Below are positions 44,715 through 53,286 of a stretch of 64,000 bases of DNA, in pieces. Under the pieces are notes generated by a model, which saw only the letters and a program-made list of their open reading frames with translations, was not told where the DNA came from and did no database searches. A program made the position numbers and the translations under genes. Source of the DNA: Pseudomonas lini (GTDB taxonomy: Bacteria > Pseudomonadota > Gammaproteobacteria > Pseudomonadales > Pseudomonadaceae); NCBI RefSeq assembly GCF_964063345.1, contig NZ_OZ061318.1:6138001-6202000 (forward strand), read 5' to 3'. How positions within the stretch are numbered: position 1 is the stretch's first letter; each line of letters starts with the position of its first letter.

Positions 44715-46559
44715 ATGAGCGAATTAATTCGAGTCCAGGACCTGCGAGTGGTCGCCTGTGGCGAGCTCGGTGAGGTGGAAATCGTCAAGGGCGTGAGCTT
44801 CTCCCTGGAAAAAGGTGAAGTGCTGGCGTTGATCGGTGAGTCTGGCTCCGGCAAGACCACCATCGCCTTGGCGTTGCTCGGTTATGCCCGGCGTGGCTGT
44901 CGGCTGTCGGGTGGCGTGGTGCAAATCGGCGAACACGACATGCTGGCGTTGAGCGAAAGCGAGCTGCAAGGCCTGCGCGGCAACCGTGTGTCGTACATCG
45001 CGCAAAGCGCTGCGGCGGCGTTCAACCCGGCGAAAAAACTCATCGACCAAGTGGTGGAGGGCGCGTTGATTCATGGTCTGGGCAACCGGGCTGTGCTTGA
45101 GGCCAAGGCCATCGAGTTGTTCCGCGATCTGGCCCTGCCTGATCCCGATAACATTGGCCAACGTTACCCCCATCAAGTCTCCGGCGGGCAACTGCAACGG
45201 GTGATGGCGGCCATGGCGCTGATCAGCGATCCGCTGCTGGTGGTGCTCGACGAACCAACGACGGCACTTGATGTGACCACTCAGATCGATGTGTTGCGAG
45301 CCTTCAAGCGAGTAGTGCGCGATCGCGGCGCGACGGCGGTCTACGTCTCCCATGACCTGGCCGTAGTCGCGCAAATGGCTGACCAGATCGTGGTGCTCAA
45401 TGGCGGCGAGATCTTCGAACAGAGCGCTACCGGACCTTTGCTCAATGGCCCGGCCCATGAATACACCCGTAGCCTGCTGGCGGCGGCGCGGCCGGACACG
45501 ACGATTCGTCCGCCTTGCGGCATTGCCGAAGAGACGCCGCTGCTGACCATCCAGGGCCTGACCGCCGGTTACGGCAACAAGAATGCGCAAGGCATGCCGG
45601 CCATTCGCGTGCTGGAAGACATCGACCTGACGGTTCGCAGAGGCCAGGCCATCGGCGTGATCGGTGAGTCGGGTTCCGGCAAGTCGACCCTGGCACGAGT
45701 GGTGGCCGGATTGTTGGAGCCCGCTCTCGGTGGTCTGACTTTCGATGGCCAACCCTTGGGTGGCAGCCTGTCGTCGCGCACCGACGAGCAGTTCCGACGC
45801 ATTCAAATGGTCTTCCAGAATGCCGACACCGCACTCAACCCGATGCACAGCGTCAGCACCATTCTGAGTCGTCCGCTGAAGATGTATTTCGGCCTTAAGG
45901 GGGCCGCGCTGCGCGAACGTATCGGCGAGCTACTGGATCTGGTGCGCTTGCCGCGAACCATGGCCGAACGCCGCCCGAACGAACTCTCCGGCGGGCAAAA
46001 ACAACGGGTCAATCTGGCCCGGGCGCTGGCCGCCAAGCCGGATCTGATTCTGTGCGACGAGGTGACCTCGGCGCTGGATACCGTTGTCGGTGCAGCGATT
46101 CTCGAACTGCTGCGCGACCTGCGTCAGCAACTGGGCGTGTCCTATCTGTTCATCAGCCATGACATCTCCACTGTGCGAGCGCTGTGCGACGACATTGTGG
46201 TGATGTACAGCGGCCACAAGATTCAGTCCGGCAGTCGCCAGTCGTACGCTGAGGCGCCGTTCCATCCTTACACCGACCTGTTGATCCATTCGGTGCCGGA
46301 GTTGCGCCAGGGCTGGCTGGAAGGCTGCGGAACAACGACCTGCGGCACGCTGCCGCCCATTGGTACAAAAGCCAATGTGGCTGGGTTGTGCACGTTCCTC
46401 AATCGTTGCCCGGTGCGGGTTGACGGCCTGTGCAATTGCGTCCCACCGGACCGTCACTTGATTGTTGGCGGCAGTGAAGTCCTTTGTCATCACGACAGTG
46501 CCGAGTTGCTGAAAACCCAGAAGGATTCCAACAGCATGACCGCGGGAGCCTATGCATGA
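44715..46559 (+). CDS. Dipeptide-type ABC transporter, fused double ATPase
   Basis: The 614-residue protein joins the DppD- and DppF-type ATPases in one chain, as in GsiA and YejF. Domain 1 has GESGSGKTT, SGGQLQRV and LDEPTTALD. Domain 2 has GESGSGKST, LSGGQKQRV and CDEVTSALD. A cysteine-rich oligopeptide-type tail (GLCTFLNRCPVRVDGLCNC) follows. It powers the importer. It starts 1 bp after the permease and overlaps the next gene as ATGA. Confidence 0.92.
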   Translation: MSELIRVQDLRVVACGELGEVEIVKGVSFSLEKGEVLALIGESGSGKTTIALALLGYARRGCRLSGGVVQIGEHDMLALSESELQGLRGNRVSYIAQSAAAAFNPAKKLIDQVVEGALIHGLGNRAVLEAKAIELFRDLALPDPDNIGQRYPHQVSGGQLQRVMAAMALISDPLLVVLDEPTTALDVTTQIDVLRAFKRVVRDRGATAVYVSHDLAVVAQMADQIVVLNGGEIFEQSATGPLLNGPAHEYTRSLLAAARPDTTIRPPCGIAEETPLLTIQGLTAGYGNKNAQGMPAIRVLEDIDLTVRRGQAIGVIGESGSGKSTLARVVAGLLEPALGGLTFDGQPLGGSLSSRTDEQFRRIQMVFQNADTALNPMHSVSTILSRPLKMYFGLKGAALRERIGELLDLVRLPRTMAERRPNELSGGQKQRVNLARALAAKPDLILCDEVTSALDTVVGAAILELLRDLRQQLGVSYLFISHDISTVRALCDDIVVMYSGHKIQSGSRQSYAEAPFHPYTDLLIHSVPELRQGWLEGCGTTTCGTLPPIGTKANVAGLCTFLNRCPVRVDGLCNCVPPDRHLIVGGSEVLCHHDSAELLKTQKDSNSMTAGAYA

Positions 46560-46864
46560 ACGGGCGTTTCGTAAGGCTGGCCGAAGAGGGCCGGCCCATT
46601 ATCAAACTGCAGGTAGACGGCAAGCCTATCGAGGCGCTGAAGGGCGATACGCTGATGGTCGCGTTGCTGACCCAGGGCTCGGCGTTGCGCCAATCGGAGT
46701 TCGATTCGGGTCGCCGCGCCGGGTTCTGCCTGATGGGCGCGTGTCAGGACTGTTGGGTCTGGACCCGCAGCGGCGAGCGTCTACGCGCCTGTTCCAATGA
46801 GGTCCGTGAAGGGCTGGATATTGTCACCACACAACCGGAGGCGATATGGCCACTGCGCGGCTGA
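46556..46864 (+). CDS. [2Fe-2S] small subunit of HcnABC/opine-oxidase-type dehydrogenase
   Basis: The 102-residue ferredoxin-like protein carries the cluster ligands in GFCLMGACQDC plus a later cysteine (LRACSN). Its size and motif match HcnA and the small subunits of opine oxidase or D-hydroxyproline dehydrogenase. It should pass electrons between the two flavin subunits and the respiratory chain. It is coupled by ATGA to the ATPase gene and overlaps the next gene by 19 bp. Confidence 0.87.
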   Translation: MNGRFVRLAEEGRPIIKLQVDGKPIEALKGDTLMVALLTQGSALRQSEFDSGRRAGFCLMGACQDCWVWTRSGERLRACSNEVREGLDIVTTQPEAIWPLRG

Positions 46865-48237
46865 GCACTCATCGAGTCGTTATCGTCGGCGCCGGGCCGG
46901 CTGGCATACGTTGTGCCGAAACCCTGGTATCCGCTGGTTTCAAGCCCATCCTGATTGACGAGAATCGCCGGGATGGCGGGCAGATCTACCGTCGCCAACC
47001 CGAAGGTTTTACCCGCGATTACGCCACGCTGTATGGCACCGAAGCGGCCAAGGCCAACGACCTGCACCAGAGCTTCGACCGCTTGCGCGGGCAGATCGAC
47101 TACCGTGCGGACACGCTGGTGTGGAACCTGACGCCGGGGCAACTGTGCTGTGTCAGCCAGGGCAAACACTCGACGGTGGATTACGACGCGCTGATCCTGT
47201 GCACCGGCGCCACCGACCGCTTGATGCCGATCGAAGGCTGGCAGTTGGCGGGCACCTATAGCCTGGGCGGAGCGCAGATTGCGCTCAAGTCCCAAGCGGT
47301 TTCCATCGGCCACCGCGTGGTGTTCATGGGCAGCGGGCCGTTGCTGTATCTGGTCGCCAGTCAATATGTGAAAGCCGGGGCCAAGGTCGCGGCGGTGCTC
47401 GACACCTCACCGTTGAGCAAGCGAATCGGCGCGTTGCCGAAACTGTTGGCGCGCCCCGGATTGCTGTTCACCGGGATGAAACTGCTGGCGCAGCTCTATC
47501 GAGCGAAGATCCCGGTGCATCTGGGCATTTCGCCGCTTCAAGTACTGGGCGATGCGGCCAATGGTGTCAGTGGCGTACGCGTGCGCACGGCGCGCGGTGA
47601 AACTTTGACGGTGACGTGCGATGCCGTGGCGCTGGGTTATCACCTGCGCCCGGAAACCCAATTGGCCGACCTGGCCGGTTGCCGTATGCGCTTTGACGAG
47701 GCCTCCAGCCAATGGTGGCTGGCTGTCGATGAAGACGGTCGGACCTCGGTCAGTGGTGTATATGCCGCCGGCGACGGTTCGAAAATTCGCGGTGCCGATG
47801 CCGCCGAACACGCCGGGCGCCTTGTGGCCATGGCGCTGCTGGAGGATCTGCAGCAACCGGTGAACATCGGGTTGCGCGACGAACAACGGCACGCGCTGGC
47901 GGTAATGGATCAGTTTCGTCTCGGCCTGGCTCAGGCGTTTCCCTGGCCGGCGGCGCAAGCCAAAGCGTTGCCGGACACGGCCATCGTCTGCCGCTGCGAA
48001 ATGATCAGCGCGGGCGAATTGCGTGCAGTGGTCCGGGAAAAAGGTGCTTGTGAAGTCAACCGGGCCAAGGCCTTCAGCCGGGTCGGCATGGGCCGCTGCC
48101 AGGGGCGTTATTGCTCCCAGGCCGGGGCTGAGGTGATTGCCGCGGCCGCCGGCGTTTGCGTGGAACAGGTCGGTCGTCAGCGCGGTCAGGCACCGGTCAA
48201 ACCCCTTTCGATGCTCACCGAGGAGGTGTCGCCATGA
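46846..48237 (+). CDS. FAD/NAD-binding subunit (HcnB/OoxA type)
   Basis: The 463-residue protein has an N-terminal FAD fold (VVIVGAGPAGIRCAETLV) and a second dinucleotide site (VVFMGSGPLLYLVASQY). A C-terminal BFD-like [2Fe-2S] domain contains VCRCEMISAGEL and MGRCQGRYCSQ. This is the alpha subunit layout of HCN synthase, opine oxidase and D-hydroxyproline dehydrogenase. The GGAGG site lies 5 bp before the ATG, inside the preceding gene. Confidence 0.88.
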   Translation: MATARLSTHRVVIVGAGPAGIRCAETLVSAGFKPILIDENRRDGGQIYRRQPEGFTRDYATLYGTEAAKANDLHQSFDRLRGQIDYRADTLVWNLTPGQLCCVSQGKHSTVDYDALILCTGATDRLMPIEGWQLAGTYSLGGAQIALKSQAVSIGHRVVFMGSGPLLYLVASQYVKAGAKVAAVLDTSPLSKRIGALPKLLARPGLLFTGMKLLAQLYRAKIPVHLGISPLQVLGDAANGVSGVRVRTARGETLTVTCDAVALGYHLRPETQLADLAGCRMRFDEASSQWWLAVDEDGRTSVSGVYAAGDGSKIRGADAAEHAGRLVAMALLEDLQQPVNIGLRDEQRHALAVMDQFRLGLAQAFPWPAAQAKALPDTAIVCRCEMISAGELRAVVREKGACEVNRAKAFSRVGMGRCQGRYCSQAGAEVIAAAAGVCVEQVGRQRGQAPVKPLSMLTEEVSP

Positions 48238-49388
48238 CGGTACAGAAAGCCGATGTCGTGATTGTCGGCGGCGGCCTGATGGGTTCGGCGGCGGCGTTTT
48301 TCCTGCGCCAGCGCGGGCAGTCGGTGATTCTGCTGGAACGCGACCAGATCGGTCAGTACGCCAGCGGCGTGAATTTCGGCAACGTGCGACGTCAAGGGCG
48401 TTACCTCGGGCAGCTGGAGTTGGCCAATCGTTCCTGGGCGCTGTGGAAGCGTTTACCGGAGCTGATCGACGATGACCTGGAATTCATTGCCAGCGGGCAT
48501 TTGCGCGTGTGTTACCGCGAAGACGAGATCGCCGAGCTGCAAGCCTATGCAGACGCCCCAGAGGCGGAGCAGCTGGACTTGAAGATCTTTCATGGTGACG
48601 AGTTGCACAAGCGCTTTCCGTTCCTCGGCCCGGGTGTGAAGGGCGGCTCCTACGCCCCCCACGATGGCCACGCCAATCCACGTCTGGCGGCACCGGCGTT
48701 TGCTCGGGCCGCGCGACGTCTCGGCGCGCGGATCGAAGAGCGCACGGAAGTGGCCGAGGTGCAGAAGGTTGGCGGCGAGTTCAGCATCCGAACCACCGAC
48801 GGCCGTCAGTTCAGCGCCGATCGCCTGCTGATTACTGCCGGTGCCTGGGGCCAGAAGCTCTCGGCGCAGTTCGGCGAGCCGGTGCCATTGGACACCCATG
48901 GCCCGCAAATGGCCGTGACCGAACCGGTACCGTACGCCTTGCCGACGGTGATTGGCGTCTACACCAAGATTCCCGAGGAAGTGATCTATTTCCGCCAGAT
49001 ACCCCGCGGCAACATCATCATCGGTGGCGGCTATCGCAGCGAACCAGACATGCTCAACCGCCGGGCCTATGTCGAGCCGCGCAGCATTCTTAATCAGATG
49101 GATCAGATGCGTCGCCTGCTGCCGGGTGTCGGTAACCTGAACATCATTCGCGTGTGGAGCGGCATTGAAGGCTACCTGCCTGATTCTCTGCCGGTGATGG
49201 GGCCAAGCGGCACCGTTGATGGCTTGTTCTATGCCTTCGGCTTCTCCGGCCATGGTTTCCAGCTCGGGCCGGGCGTGGGCGACGTGATGGCCGAACTGAT
49301 CAGCACCGGTAGTACCAGCACTTCGATTTCGCCGTTCTCCATCAACCGGTTCGCTTCTTCAGCCGAGCAACGGAGCAAGGCCTCATGA
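48234..49388 (+). CDS. FAD-dependent catalytic subunit (HcnC/OoxB type)
   Basis: The 384-residue DAO-family flavoprotein has VVIVGGGLMGSAAAFFLRQRG, then GVNFGNVRRQGRYLGQ near the active site. The C-terminal FYAFGFSGHGFQLGPGVG completes the FAD site. It is the subunit expected to oxidise the C-N bond of the substrate. Overlaps of 4 bp on both sides tie it to the other subunit and to the deacylase. Confidence 0.88.
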   Translation: MTVQKADVVIVGGGLMGSAAAFFLRQRGQSVILLERDQIGQYASGVNFGNVRRQGRYLGQLELANRSWALWKRLPELIDDDLEFIASGHLRVCYREDEIAELQAYADAPEAEQLDLKIFHGDELHKRFPFLGPGVKGGSYAPHDGHANPRLAAPAFARAARRLGARIEERTEVAEVQKVGGEFSIRTTDGRQFSADRLLITAGAWGQKLSAQFGEPVPLDTHGPQMAVTEPVPYALPTVIGVYTKIPEEVIYFRQIPRGNIIIGGGYRSEPDMLNRRAYVEPRSILNQMDQMRRLLPGVGNLNIIRVWSGIEGYLPDSLPVMGPSGTVDGLFYAFGFSGHGFQLGPGVGDVMAELISTGSTSTSISPFSINRFASSAEQRSKAS

Positions 49389-50542
49389 AACCCCGCGTAC
49401 TGGACATTCTCAAGCGTCTGATGGCCTTTGACACCGTCTCTTCGGAGTCGAACATGGCCTTGATCGAGTACGTGCGCGATCTGCTGCTGACCAAGGGCAT
49501 CGAGTCGTTGATCGTCAAGGACGAAAGCGGCAAAAAGGCCAACTTGTTCGCCAGTACCGGTCCACGGGAAGTGCCGGGGATTTTGCTGTCGGGGCACACC
49601 GATGTGGTTCCCGCAGCGGGACAGGCCTGGACCTTCCCGGCGTTTCAGGCGACGGTGCAGGACGGGCGGATTTATGGCCGTGGCAGTTGCGATATGAAGG
49701 GCTTTATCGCGCTGGCCATCGACGCCATGCTCGATGCCGCCGATCATTCATTGAACCGGCCATTGCAACTGGCGCTGTCCCATGACGAAGAAATCGGTTG
49801 CGTCGGCGTGCGGCGTTTGCTCGACGTGCTGCACCTGGCGCCGGTGCGGCCGTTTTTGTGCGTGATTGGCGAACCTACCAATATGCAGTTCGTGCTCGGG
49901 CACAAGGGCAAGGGTTCTTACCGCACTTACTGTCGCGGTCTGGAGGCGCATTCCTCGCTGGCACCGCGTTCGGTCAATGCAATACACGTGGCCTGCGATT
50001 TCATCGCGGCACTGCGTCAGAGCCAGCAGCAACTGCAAGAGCAGGGCGCCCAGGATGCGGACTATGACGTGCCCTACAGCACCGTGCATGTCGGGCAGAT
50101 TGTCGGCGGCAAGGCGCTGAACATCGTGCCGAACCTGTGCACCCTGGATTTCGAAGTGCGTAACTTGCCGGCGGACGACCCGGATCAGTTCCTGGAGCAG
50201 ATGCGCGAGCGTGCCGAAGTGATCGTGCGCGAAGCGAAAAAGCTGTCCAGCGTGGCGGATATCGAAATTGAAACCCTGAACGTCTATCCCGGCCTCGATA
50301 CTCACCCGAGTGTCGAAGCGGTGCGCTTTTTGAAGAACTTTGCCGCGCCGGATGCCGGTACCGCCAAGGTCTCCTTCGGCACCGAGGGCGGGTTGTTCAA
50401 ACAGCGGCTGGATGTGCCGGTGGTGGTCTGTGGCCCGGGTTCGATAGAGCAGGCGCACAAGCCTGACGAGTTCATCGAGATCAGCCAGATCGAAGCCGGC
50501 GAGCATTTCCTGCAAGGGTTGTTGGGGTCGATGCGGCTTTAG
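49385..50542 (+). CDS. Acetylornithine deacetylase-type M20 hydrolase (ArgE-like)
   Basis: The 385-residue zinc hydrolase shows the M20 metal motifs: LLSGHTDVVPAAGQAW (His and Asp), SHDEEIGCVGVRRL (Glu pair) and GEPTNM. A dimerisation domain follows. ArgE enzymes cleave N-acyl amino acids such as N2-acetylornithine. At the end of this catabolic operon it probably removes an acyl group from the imported compound or an intermediate, rather than serving arginine synthesis. Confidence 0.87.
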   Translation: MKPRVLDILKRLMAFDTVSSESNMALIEYVRDLLLTKGIESLIVKDESGKKANLFASTGPREVPGILLSGHTDVVPAAGQAWTFPAFQATVQDGRIYGRGSCDMKGFIALAIDAMLDAADHSLNRPLQLALSHDEEIGCVGVRRLLDVLHLAPVRPFLCVIGEPTNMQFVLGHKGKGSYRTYCRGLEAHSSLAPRSVNAIHVACDFIAALRQSQQQLQEQGAQDADYDVPYSTVHVGQIVGGKALNIVPNLCTLDFEVRNLPADDPDQFLEQMRERAEVIVREAKKLSSVADIEIETLNVYPGLDTHPSVEAVRFLKNFAAPDAGTAKVSFGTEGGLFKQRLDVPVVVCGPGSIEQAHKPDEFIEISQIEAGEHFLQGLLGSMRL

Positions 50543-50944
50543 TGTCCTGCTTGCTGACACCGAACATTGATCGGTGTACATATCCGTTTCTGTGGTCACG
50601 GCTACTATTGGTTTCGCTTTTACAGCGAGTCACTTTCGAAAAGCCTGCGCGGCCCGGCGGAAAGTAACCAAAGCGCTTCTGCCCCTGTCGTTCGGTGCCT
50701 CGCTTAGGCTCGGCATGCCCTCGCTCCGGTCCTGCTCCGTGGGCCCGCCGCGATCGGCCATCCATGGCCGTGCGCGGCTAACCCGGCATCCATGCCGGGT
50801 TGCCCACTGCGCAGAACCGGAACGAAGCCTCTCGAGGGGGCGGTGCCTCAAGATCAAGAGCTGCAGGCGAGCTAACGCTCGGACTGTTGAGTGGTGAAAG
50901 GCAGAGCGGATGTGCTCTGATTTTTGGATGTGCTCTGATTTTTT

Positions 50945-51265
50945 GTGGGGGCTGGCTTGTCGGGGCGCCGCATCGGTGCGATGACGGCCTGTCAACCGAC
51001 CAATTTTTCCCGGATGTACTCAATCCAACCGTGGGAGCTGGCTTGCCTGCGATGGCGGCCTGTCAGCCGACCCATCTTCCCCGGATGTACCCACTCCACT
51101 GTGGGAGCTGGCTTGCCTGCGATGGCGGCTTGTCAGCCGACCAGTCTTCCCCGAATGTACCCAATCCACTGTGGGAGCTGGCTTGCCTGCGATGGCGGCC
51201 TGTCAGTCGACCAGTCTTCCCCGAATGTACCCACTCCAAGTGTGGGAGCGAGCCTGCTCGCGAAG
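50945..51265. repeat. Tandem array of 70-bp REP-containing units
   Basis: Near-identical units start at 51031, 51101 and 51171 (period 70, then 71 to 51242). A degenerate unit at 50945 and a truncated one from 51242 flank them. Each begins GTGGGAGCTGGCTTGCCTGC, a REP core, and ends in a CCCCGGATGTACCC-like tip that resembles the composite-element end. The units are contiguous with no spacers, so this is not a CRISPR array. Confidence 0.85.
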
Positions 51266-51274
51266 CTGTTGATC

Positions 51275-51296
51275 TTGCCGTTGCCGTTGCCGTTGC
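51275..51296. repeat. Hexanucleotide array (TTGCCG), about 3.7 copies
   Basis: A short version of the TTGCCG array of element A lies at the equivalent position in element C and is followed by the same GGCTTT-type hexamers. Confidence 0.8.
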
Positions 51297-51794
51297 TTTG
51301 GCTTTTGATCTTGATCTGCCGCCCCTTTCCCAGAGGCCGAACGCAGGCGCTGCGCAGGGGGCACCGCGGCAAGGATGCCGCGGTAGCCGCCCCCGGCCAT
51401 GGATGGCCGATGGCGGCGGGCCCCCGGAGCAATGCCTTCGTTATGGCATGCCGAGCCTAGGCGAGGCACCGAATGGAGGGGCAAAAGCGCTTTGGTTACT
51501 TTCGCGCTTTTCGAAAGTGACCCGCCGTCAGGGCGGAACCCTAAGCGGCCGTTACCGCAGAAATGGATATGTACTCCCAGCACCAAGCACCAAGCCCCGA
51601 CAGTGAATCGCTGTAGCCCACGGAATGTGTAGAGAGCATCGTCTGACCGCGACAATATCCATCACCCCACCAACAGTAGAGCCTGCCGTCGAATACCGAT
51701 TTTCAGCATTCAAAGGCTCCAGTAGCGGCGCTTTCAGCATCCTCGCCTGTGACGACTCAATAAACTGAAGGCTGTCTCGGAACAGGACTCGACC

Positions 51795-53252
51795 ATGCTC
51801 AAGAATCGCCTGAAAGACCCCAGCCTGCTGGTAGAACTCGCTTACATCGACGGTCAGTGGATCAGCGCCGACAACGCCGCCACCCTGGACGTCATCGACC
51901 CGGCCAGCGGCCAGTTGCTCGCTCGCGTACCCGCGATGCAAGGCAGCGAAACCCGACGCGCCATCGAAGCCGCCGACCGCGCCTGGCCGGCATGGCGCGC
52001 ACGCCCGGCGGCAGAGCGGGCGGCGCTGCTGGAGCGCTGGTATCAGGCCATGGTCGACAACCTCGACGACCTGGCGCTGATCATGACCTGCGAACAGGGC
52101 AAACCTCTGAATGAAGCCAAAGGCGAAATTCGCTACGGTGCAGGCTTCGTCAAATGGTTCGCCGAAGAAGCCCGACGGGTTTACGGCGAAACCATACCGG
52201 CACCCAGCGGCGACCGCCGTTTGCTCACGCTCAAACAGCCGGTCGGGGTCTGCGCCGCGATCACCCCCTGGAACTTCCCCAATGCGATGATCACCCGCAA
52301 GTGCGCGCCTGCCCTGGCCGCCGGGTGCACGATCATTGTCAAACCCTCGGACCTGACGCCACTGTCGGCGCTGGCGCTGGCGGTGCTGGCCGAACGGGTC
52401 GGCATTCCGGCCGGGGTGTTCAACGTCGTCACCGGCATGCCCGCCGGCATCGGCGAAGAACTGACCGGCAACCCGACGGTGCGCAAAATCTCCTTCACCG
52501 GTTCCACCGCTGTCGGTCGGCTGCTGATGCGCCAGAGCGCCGAACACATCAAGCGCTTGAGCCTGGAGTTGGGCGGCAACGCCCCGTTCATTGTGTTCGA
52601 CGATGCTGATCTGGAACAGGCAGTGACGGGCATCATGGTCAGCAAGTTTCGCAACGCCGGGCAAACCTGCGTCTGCGCCAACCGGATTCTGGTGCAGGAC
52701 GGTATCTACGAACGCTTCGCCCAGCGCCTGGTGGAGGAGGTGGGCAAGCTCAAGGTCGGCAATGGCCTGGACGCCGACGTGACCATCGGCCCACTGATCA
52801 ATGCGGCGGCGGTGACCAAGGTTGCCCGGCACATCGACGATGCCCTGAGCCTGGGCGCGCGTTTGCTCTGTGGCGGCATCCCCGAGGGCGACAGCCAGTT
52901 CGTCCAGCCGACGGTGCTCGCTGAAGCCCATGCCGGGATGCTGCTGGCCAGCGAAGAAACCTTCGGCCCAGTTGCACCGCTGATGCGCTTTACCACCGAG
53001 GAAGAGGCGTTGGCCTTGGCCAATGCCACGCCGTATGGCTTGGGCGCCTATTTCTTCACCCAGGATTTGCGCCGTTCATGGCGGTTCGGCGAGGCGCTGG
53101 AGTTCGGCATGATCGGTCTCAACACCGGGCTCATTTCCATGGAAGTCGCTCCATTCGGCGGTATCAAGCAATCGGGCCTGGGTCGCGAAGGCAGCAAGTA
53201 CGGCCTGGATGAATACCTTGAAGTCAAAGCCTTCCACATCGGCGGGCTGTGA
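51795..53252 (+). CDS. Succinate-semialdehyde dehydrogenase-type aldehyde dehydrogenase
   Basis: The 485-residue protein is the size of GabD. It has TPWNFPNAMITRKCAPALAAG, the base in LELGGNAPFIVFDDAD and the catalytic cysteine in NAGQTCVCANR. FGGIKQSGLGREGSKYG is near the end. It should oxidise succinate or another C4-C5 semialdehyde with NAD(P). It lies 34 bp before a tartrate/malate-type dehydrogenase gene, so both may act in one small pathway for C4 acids. Confidence 0.85.
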   Translation: MLKNRLKDPSLLVELAYIDGQWISADNAATLDVIDPASGQLLARVPAMQGSETRRAIEAADRAWPAWRARPAAERAALLERWYQAMVDNLDDLALIMTCEQGKPLNEAKGEIRYGAGFVKWFAEEARRVYGETIPAPSGDRRLLTLKQPVGVCAAITPWNFPNAMITRKCAPALAAGCTIIVKPSDLTPLSALALAVLAERVGIPAGVFNVVTGMPAGIGEELTGNPTVRKISFTGSTAVGRLLMRQSAEHIKRLSLELGGNAPFIVFDDADLEQAVTGIMVSKFRNAGQTCVCANRILVQDGIYERFAQRLVEEVGKLKVGNGLDADVTIGPLINAAAVTKVARHIDDALSLGARLLCGGIPEGDSQFVQPTVLAEAHAGMLLASEETFGPVAPLMRFTTEEEALALANATPYGLGAYFFTQDLRRSWRFGEALEFGMIGLNTGLISMEVAPFGGIKQSGLGREGSKYGLDEYLEVKAFHIGGL

Positions 53253-53286
53253 TCCGGTTTGAACAGACATTGAGGAGCCACGATTG

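Larger units (their letters stand above)
50574..51576. repeat. Composite inverted-repeat element, copy C
   Basis: The ends (GTGTACATATCCGTTTCTG at 50574, complement ending 51576) differ at three of 23 positions. The order of modules is as in copy A: the CTCGAGG-type module left and the GCCGCGGTAG-type module right. The left module is more complete than in A. The extra 125 bp are flanked by direct 8-bp repeats TGCGCGGC at 50646-50653 and 50771-50778. At 1003 bp this is the longest copy because of the inserted 70-bp units. Confidence 0.75.
50543..51794. repeat. Gene-free repeat block after the oxidase operon
   Basis: This 1.25-kb stretch is filled by composite element C (50574-51576), with an internal array of 70-bp REP-type units. 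A 218-bp tail leads to the semialdehyde dehydrogenase gene. The ORFs across it are repeat-derived. No terminator for the preceding operon is obvious apart from the GC-rich dyads of the element itself. Confidence 0.75.

Noticed and set aside
46556..49388. HCN synthase operon hcnABC
   Set aside because: Subunit sizes fit, but the genes are embedded with a dipeptide-type importer and ArgE-type deacylase and no ANR-type promoter immediately precedes them. A paralogous amine dehydrogenase is more likely.
50945..51265. CRISPR-like periodic repeats
   Set aside because: Units of 70 bp are contiguous, carry no distinct spacers, match REP sequence, and no cas genes are near.
51552..52931. 459-codon minus-strand ORF over the semialdehyde dehydrogenase gene
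   Set aside because: The plus frame carries all aldehyde dehydrogenase motifs; the antisense frame has none.
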